NCBI RefSeq assembly: GCF_964030935.1
Contig: NZ_OZ034990.1
Span: 1,552,001-1,616,000 of the forward strand
Source: Rickettsiella endosymbiont of Aleochara curtula
GTDB lineage: Bacteria; Pseudomonadota; Gammaproteobacteria; Diplorickettsiales; Diplorickettsiaceae
DNA: 64,000 bases
Direction of reading: 5' to 3'
Below, piece after piece: positions 59,632-64,000 of the stretch (positions are counted from its first letter, which is position 1; every line of letters begins with the position of its first letter). The translations under genes were made by a program, and so were the position numbers. A model generated the notes under the pieces. It worked only from the letters and a program-made list of their open reading frames with translations, did not search any database and was not told the DNA's origin.

Positions 59632-60687
59632 TTAATCCAATTGATCTAAAGGATAACGTGCAATGGTTTTTATGCTTAGATTATCGCTTAGCCCCAAATT
59701 CAAACGTCGATAACCTAAATAAGCGATCATTGCACCATTATCCGTACAAAAACTAGGTCGTGGATAGTAGAGCGTGATGTTATGCTTTAATGCCATGCTA
59801 GCTAGTTCTTTTCTAAGCCAGGTATTGGCGGCTACACCACCTGCGACCACTAAACGATGCAAGCCGGTTTGCTTTAAGGCGCGTATGGCCTTGATGACTA
59901 AGGTCTCAGCTACCGCTGCTTGAAATTCATGCGCAATATTGGCTTTGGTTTGGTCGGTTTGGTCACTATTTTTTAATGTTGTGCTCACAAATGTTTTGAG
60001 ACCACTGAAACTAAAATCGCAGTCTGGTCTATTCACCATCGGTCGTGGAAAAGCATATTGTTTAGCTTGACCACGCGCAGCTAAGGCAGCGATGGCCGGA
60101 CCTCCCGGGTAATTCAGACCTAATAATTTGGCGGTTTTATCAAAAGCTTCGCCTACCGCATCATCTAGACTGACGCCAAGAATCTGATAAGCGCCGATAC
60201 CGTTTACTTGAGCCAGTAGCGTATGCCCACCCGACACTAATAGGGCAACAAATGGGAATTCCGGGGCGTGTTGTTCCAACATGGGAGCAAGTAAATGGGC
60301 TTCCATATGATGTACGCCTAGCGTAGGAATTCCCAGTGCCCAACCCAAGCTACGCCCAAAAGCCGCACCGACCAACAGCGCCCCGGCTAAGCCAGGTCCT
60401 GCGCAATAAGCGATGCCATCGATGGCCGAGAGCAGCAGATGGGCAGTCGCCAAGGTTTCCTTTACTAAGGGTAATATTTTCAGGATATGGTCGCGTGAGG
60501 CTAATTCTGGAACGACCCCCCCATACAGATTATGTAGCTCAATTTGGCTATACAGCGTATGCGCGACCAGCCCTTTTTGGCCTTCATAAATCGCAATACC
60601 GGTTTCATCACAAGAAGTCTCAATACCTAATACACATTGTATGGTTTCTGGATGGAAATCGGGTTGCTTTGAATAGAAACTTTGCAT
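59632..60687 (-). CDS. tsaD: tRNA N6-threonylcarbamoyladenosine transferase TsaD
   Basis: 351-aa ASKHA-fold enzyme that makes t6A37 on ANN-reading tRNAs with TsaB/TsaE. N-terminal [19 protein letters not shown] near residue 19. Metal-binding [12 protein letters not shown] near residue 124. [17 protein letters not shown] near 149, and [16 protein letters not shown] near 287. Divergent from rpsU, as in E. coli. Confidence 0.97.
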   Translation of the reverse strand: MQSFYSKQPDFHPETIQCVLGIETSCDETGIAIYEGQKGLVAHTLYSQIELHNLYGGVVPELASRDHILKILPLVKETLATAHLLLSAIDGIAYCAGPGLAGALLVGAAFGRSLGWALGIPTLGVHHMEAHLLAPMLEQHAPEFPFVALLVSGGHTLLAQVNGIGAYQILGVSLDDAVGEAFDKTAKLLGLNYPGGPAIAALAARGQAKQYAFPRPMVNRPDCDFSFSGLKTFVSTTLKNSDQTDQTKANIAHEFQAAVAETLVIKAIRALKQTGLHRLVVAGGVAANTWLRKELASMALKHNITLYYPRPSFCTDNGAMIAYLGYRRLNLGLSDNLSIKTIARYPLDQLD

Positions 60688-60748
60688 TTTTATGGATTGC
60701 TGGTTAGAATTAGCACCTATTTTAACTTTAATTGAGGAAGTGCACTAC

Positions 60749-60976
60749 ATGCCCGGCGTAATACTTAAAACCAGCGAAACACTAGAGTCGGCTATCCGCC
60801 GTTATAAGCGTGCCTGTGAAAAGTCAGGTATTTTCGCTGAAGTGCGTCGTCGTGAATACTACGAGAAACCCACTGAAGCACGCAAGCGTCGCTTTGCTGC
60901 AGCAGTTAAACGTTGTCGTAAGCGTTTGATGCGCGATAATCCTTGTTTTATAGCTAAAACGAAACGTAAGCACTAA
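60749..60976 (+). CDS. rpsU: Ribosomal protein S21
   Basis: 75-aa protein, basic C-terminal half. ATG 60749 is chosen because GAGGAAG lies 9 bp upstream and it gives the family length; an in-frame start at 60692 would add 19 unrelated residues. Core: [20 protein letters not shown] and [20 protein letters not shown]. Starts the macromolecular-synthesis operon. Confidence 0.95.
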   Translation: MPGVILKTSETLESAIRRYKRACEKSGIFAEVRRREYYEKPTEARKRRFAAAVKRCRKRLMRDNPCFIAKTKRKH

Positions 60977-60981
60977 AAATC

Positions 60982-61431
60982 ATGACTACCTCTCTCAAGC
61001 AGCGCATACAGGAAGATATGAAAACTGCTCTTCGAGCACAAGATAAGCAACGTTTGGGCGTGGTACGACTCATCCTGGCAGCTATTAAACAGGTTGAAGT
61101 GGATGAACGCGTTGAGGTAGACGATACGCGTATTACGCAGATATTGAATAAAATGCTTAAGCAACGTCGTGATTCAATTGCTCAATATGACCAGGCTAAG
61201 CGTGATGATTTAGCTGATCAAGAACGTTTAGAAGTCGGCATTATTCAGACCTATTTACCTGAACCTTTAAGTGACGCAGACATTGACCGGTTGCTGTCTG
61301 AAGTCATAACAAGAGTAGGTGCAACTTCAGTTAAGGATATGGGAAAGGTCATGGCAGAACTAAAAGAAAAATTGCAAGGTCGTGCGGACATGACACAGAT
61401 TAGCGCAAAAATCAAAGAACGTTTGACTTAA
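60982..61431 (+). CDS. yqeY: GatB/YqeY-domain protein
   Basis: 149-aa helical protein related to the tail domain of GatB, of uncertain function (possibly tRNA-linked). Typical pattern LKQRIQEDMKTALRAQDKQR at the start, RRDSIAQYDQAKRDDLADQE near residue 56, and YLPEPLSDADIDRL near 91. Lies between rpsU and dnaG, as in many gammaproteobacteria, 5 bp after rpsU. Confidence 0.93.
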   Translation: MTTSLKQRIQEDMKTALRAQDKQRLGVVRLILAAIKQVEVDERVEVDDTRITQILNKMLKQRRDSIAQYDQAKRDDLADQERLEVGIIQTYLPEPLSDADIDRLLSEVITRVGATSVKDMGKVMAELKEKLQGRADMTQISAKIKERLT

Positions 61432-61473
61432 AAGTTCGTTTCTACCGCTTGCGGAAAATTCAAATAACTTACT

Positions 61474-61572
61474 CGTCATTGCAAGCTCGTAAATATTACT
61501 CGTCATTGCGAGCACCGTAGGTGCATGGCAATCCATGGATGGCCATGCTCATTGCATTCCCTCGCCATGATG
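61474..61572 (+). repeat. Family-B palindromic element, copy B6, with a duplicated head
   Basis: The element is CGTCATTGCGAGCACCGTAG ... GGCAATCCATGGATGGCCATG ... CTCGCCATGATGG (61501-61572). A second partial head (CGTCATTGCAAGCTCGTAAA) lies at 61474, 27 bp upstream, like a start of tandem growth. It lies between yqeY and dnaG. Confidence 0.85.
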
Positions 61573-61659
61573 GTGATTTTTCAGCTTGAAAATATTCATC
61601 GCGAGATGTAGGCACATCAAGATGCAAATCGCTCTTGATACGAAGAGTACCAGGAATAT

Positions 61660-63414
61660 ATGTCACTAGCGCCCATCCCACAAGAATTTATTAATGAACT
61701 TTTAGCGCGCGTTGATATTGTCCAGCTTATTGATGCACGTGTTCCTCTGCGAAAAAAAGGTAAAAATTATATTGCCTGTTGTCCCTTTCACTCCGAAAAA
61801 ACACCATCCTTTACCGTTACGCCTGAAAAACAATTCTATTATTGCTTCGGTTGTTCTGTAGGTGGAAATGGCATAAGTTTTTTAATGGAATATGAAAAAC
61901 TAAGCTTTGTGGAGGCGGTAAGTTTATTGGCCGAACAAATGGGCATGGAAGTTCCGCAACATGCAAAACAACAAGAAGCTTATAAAGCTTCTGCTAATCT
62001 TTATGGTTTGTTAGAAGAGGTGACGCAGTTTTATACCAAAGAATTACGACATAATACACACGCTATTACTTATCTAAAACAGCGTGGACTGTCCGGCGAG
62101 ATAGCAAAGAAGTTTAACTTAGGTTATGCACCAGGGGCTTGGGATACTTTGCTCAAAACTTTTGGTGATAAAGAAAGTTTATTTGCAGCGGGTTTATTAG
62201 TAAAAAAATCCGAAAGTCAAGGTTATTATGATCGTTTCCGAGATCGCATTGTGTTTCCTATACGGGATAGAAGAGGACGTGTGATCGGCTTGGGTGGTCG
62301 CGTCTTAGCACAGCAGGAACCCAAGTATTTAAATTCGCCTGAAACGACGCTTTTTCATAAAGGCAAAGAACTGTATGGTCTTTATGAAACATTCCAGGCC
62401 AATCGTCAGCTGGAACGCATCTTAGTGGTTGAAGGTTACATGGATGTTTTAGCGTTGTTTCAAGTTGATCTTCCTTTTGCGGTTGCAACCTTGGGCACGG
62501 CAACCAGTCGTGACCAAATAAGTCGTTTGATGAGTCATACACAAGAAATAATTTTTTGTTTTGATGGGGATATTGCCGGAAAAAAAGCCGCATGGCGCGT
62601 ACTCGAACAAAGTTTAGATTTATTAAGCGATGGTTATATACTGCGTTTTTTACTATTACCCAATGGCGAAGATCCAGACTCTTTAATACAGAAAAAAGGA
62701 CGCACGGCATTTATTACTTGTTTACAGCAAGCGCAATCTTTGGGTGAATTTTTATTTGGTTATCTGTTAACACAAGTTGATATCAATCAATTAGAAGGTA
62801 AAGCACGCCTAGCAAAGTTAGCTGTCCCGCTCATTGAAAAAGTGGCGGTGGGTATTATGCAACATAAATTATTTGAACAACTGGCGGCTTTAGTGAATAT
62901 GGATGTAGTGACATTAAAAAAAGTGACCATCAATGATAAAAGCAATTCAATAAAAACTATGCAAAAAAAAATATACCCGCCTAATAGCGCTAATCGTTCT
63001 TCACCGATGCGTTTAGCGATTGCTTTATTAGTACAGTTCCCTCAAATCGTTAAATCGCTTTCTGATAAACAATGCCAAACCTTAAATCGACTAGAACTAC
63101 CTGGCAGTGATTTATTAGTTAAATTATTTTTACTGCTCAAACAAAATCCAGAGTTAACGAGTGCTATGTTATTAGAATATTGGCGAGAAGATGAGTCTCG
63201 CTATAAAATCCTCCAACAATTGATCAATTATCCCTTAACTATCCCCGAGTCAGGAGTCCAAGCCGAATTCCATGATTTACTTAAGCATTTAAAAAAAGCC
63301 GCCGCAGAAGGACAAATCGATAAGATATTACAACAAGGAAGGCAATCCGGCTTAAACGAAGCAGAAAAAAAACATTTATATCATTTGATGTTAAATAACA
63401 TCAATGATAAATAG
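61660..63414 (+). CDS. dnaG: DNA primase
   Basis: 584-aa replication primase. CHC2 zinc finger CCPFHSEKTPSFTV...YYCFGC near residues 40-68. TOPRIM catalytic Glu in ILVVEGYMDVLALF near residue 264 and the DxD motif FCFDGDIAGKKAAWRVL near 303. The C-terminal ~150 residues are the helicase-binding region. rpoD, which usually follows, is not present. Confidence 0.97.
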   Translation: MSLAPIPQEFINELLARVDIVQLIDARVPLRKKGKNYIACCPFHSEKTPSFTVTPEKQFYYCFGCSVGGNGISFLMEYEKLSFVEAVSLLAEQMGMEVPQHAKQQEAYKASANLYGLLEEVTQFYTKELRHNTHAITYLKQRGLSGEIAKKFNLGYAPGAWDTLLKTFGDKESLFAAGLLVKKSESQGYYDRFRDRIVFPIRDRRGRVIGLGGRVLAQQEPKYLNSPETTLFHKGKELYGLYETFQANRQLERILVVEGYMDVLALFQVDLPFAVATLGTATSRDQISRLMSHTQEIIFCFDGDIAGKKAAWRVLEQSLDLLSDGYILRFLLLPNGEDPDSLIQKKGRTAFITCLQQAQSLGEFLFGYLLTQVDINQLEGKARLAKLAVPLIEKVAVGIMQHKLFEQLAALVNMDVVTLKKVTINDKSNSIKTMQKKIYPPNSANRSSPMRLAIALLVQFPQIVKSLSDKQCQTLNRLELPGSDLLVKLFLLLKQNPELTSAMLLEYWREDESRYKILQQLINYPLTIPESGVQAEFHDLLKHLKKAAAEGQIDKILQQGRQSGLNEAEKKHLYHLMLNNINDK

Positions 63415-63522
63415 CTAATTCCGTTTTTAGATCAAAAGTACCTATATATGGACTTTTTATAAAACCCGTGTATTTTGTGTGGGTCCCATTGTAGTCCTAG
63501 AGGTCGAAGTTAAAGTATTTTT

Positions 63523-63618
63523 CGTGATTGCGAGCGCGAAGCGCCCGGCAATCTAACGAAAAGCTTAATTTTTTCTGGATGGCCACGGCCTCAGTCACGT
63601 TTCGGCCTCGCCTTGACG
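63523..63618 (+). repeat. Family-B palindromic element, copy B7
   Basis: CGTGATTGCGAGCGCGAAGC GCCCGGCAATCTAACG ... TGGATGGCCACGGCCTCAG ... TTTCGGCCTCGCCTTGACGG. It occupies the dnaG-ald gap. Confidence 0.85.
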
Positions 63619-63689
63619 GACTATTTTTAATTTTTATATTGTGCTGAGAGTAATACAAACTTGATAGCATTTTTTAATATGGAGTTAAT

Positions 63690-64000
63690 ATGCATATTGG
63701 TGTTCCTAAAGAAATTAAGAACCATGAGTATCGAGTGGCTATTGTGCCTTCTATTGTTCGTGAATTGACTGATCACGGTCATCAGGTGTTTGTGGAAACG
63801 AATGCAGGGAGTGGGATCGATATTTCAGATAATGACTATCAAGAAGCCGGTGCTGTCATACTTAATACAGCACAAGAAGTTTTCAAGCAAGGCAATCTGA
63901 TTCTTAAAGTTAAAGAACCCCAGCCACAAGAATGTGCTTACTTAAATGAAGAAAAAACTTTATTTACTTTTTTGCATTTGGCCGCCGATAAAAAACAAAC
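63690..64000 (+). CDS. ald: Alanine dehydrogenase, 5' part (cut by window end)
   Basis: ATG 63690 follows GGAG by 5 bp. The first 103 residues read MHIGVPKEIKNHEYRVAIVP, then SIVRELTDHGHQVFVETNAG and LILKVKEPQPQECAYL, the N-terminal pattern of alanine dehydrogenase (L-alanine + NAD+ to pyruvate, NH3 and NADH). Transhydrogenase PntA shares this fold but begins differently. The C-terminal NAD-binding domain is beyond the window. Confidence 0.9.
   Translation, partial: MHIGVPKEIKNHEYRVAIVPSIVRELTDHGHQVFVETNAGSGIDISDNDYQEAGAVILNTAQEVFKQGNLILKVKEPQPQECAYLNEEKTLFTFLHLAADKKQ

Overview
The window comes from a gammaproteobacterium of the order Legionellales. It is most likely a Coxiellaceae relative such as Rickettsiella or Diplorickettsia, an intracellular or arthropod-associated lineage. 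The evidence is as follows. The ribosomal, RNA polymerase and translation gene order is gammaproteobacterial. The base composition is A+T-leaning by eye. Several large, lineage-restricted proteins look like type IV effectors: an ankyrin protein resembling Legionella AnkH/LegA3, a protein with a CKSGKDRTG phosphoinositide-phosphatase signature, and three other large proteins with no recognised domain. The genus is inferred, not proven.

Layout. 1-5.8 kb: a truncated CPA2 cation/proton antiporter (minus strand), an unknown 461-aa protein, an arginase/ornithine aminotransferase pair, and a MarC/YhgN membrane protein (minus). 5.8-6.4 kb: tRNA-Tyr, Gly, Thr and Trp behind a strong promoter. 6.5-19.2 kb: secE-nusG-rplK-rplA-rplJ-rplL-rpoB-rpoC. 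19.4-23.3 kb: two effector-like genes between rpoC and rpsL. 23.5-42.1 kb: the str, S10, spc and alpha operons almost fused together (rpsL to rplQ, with secY, rpmJ and rpoA). 42.2-48 kb: a stand-alone HPt protein (minus), prmB-asd, a small unknown gene, the ankyrin protein and an unknown 339-aa protein. 48.1-54.6 kb: initiator tRNA, rimP-nusA-infB-rbfA-truB. 54.8-57.3 kb: a 53-aa Pro/His/Gly-rich small ORF, efp and orn (minus), plsY. 57.4-59.6 kb: an unknown 724-aa protein. 59.6-64 kb: tsaD (minus), then rpsU-yqeY-dnaG, and the start of an alanine dehydrogenase gene.

Two families of dispersed imperfect palindromes run through the window. Family A is about 125 bp, with related termini of about 23 bp in inverted orientation, and has about a dozen full, degenerate or internally deleted copies. 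Family B is about 75-100 bp with seven copies; one of them ends in a 28-bp tandem array. The most striking observation is that one family-A copy, preceded by the tail of another, lies inside the truB reading frame. It is translated as about 53 extra residues just before the conserved CSKGTYIR motif. Other family-A copies lie between co-transcribed genes (nusG/rplK, rplJ/rplL) and form the last codons of marC. This behaviour resembles the Rickettsia palindromic elements, but in a different lineage and with an unrelated sequence as far as I can judge.

Most genes form the core gene-expression machinery: RNA polymerase alpha, beta and beta', transcription factors NusA and NusG, initiation and elongation factors, 29 ribosomal proteins, secretion channel subunits SecE and SecY, and modification enzymes PrmB, TruB and TsaD. 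The accessory genes sit in the seams between these conserved operons.
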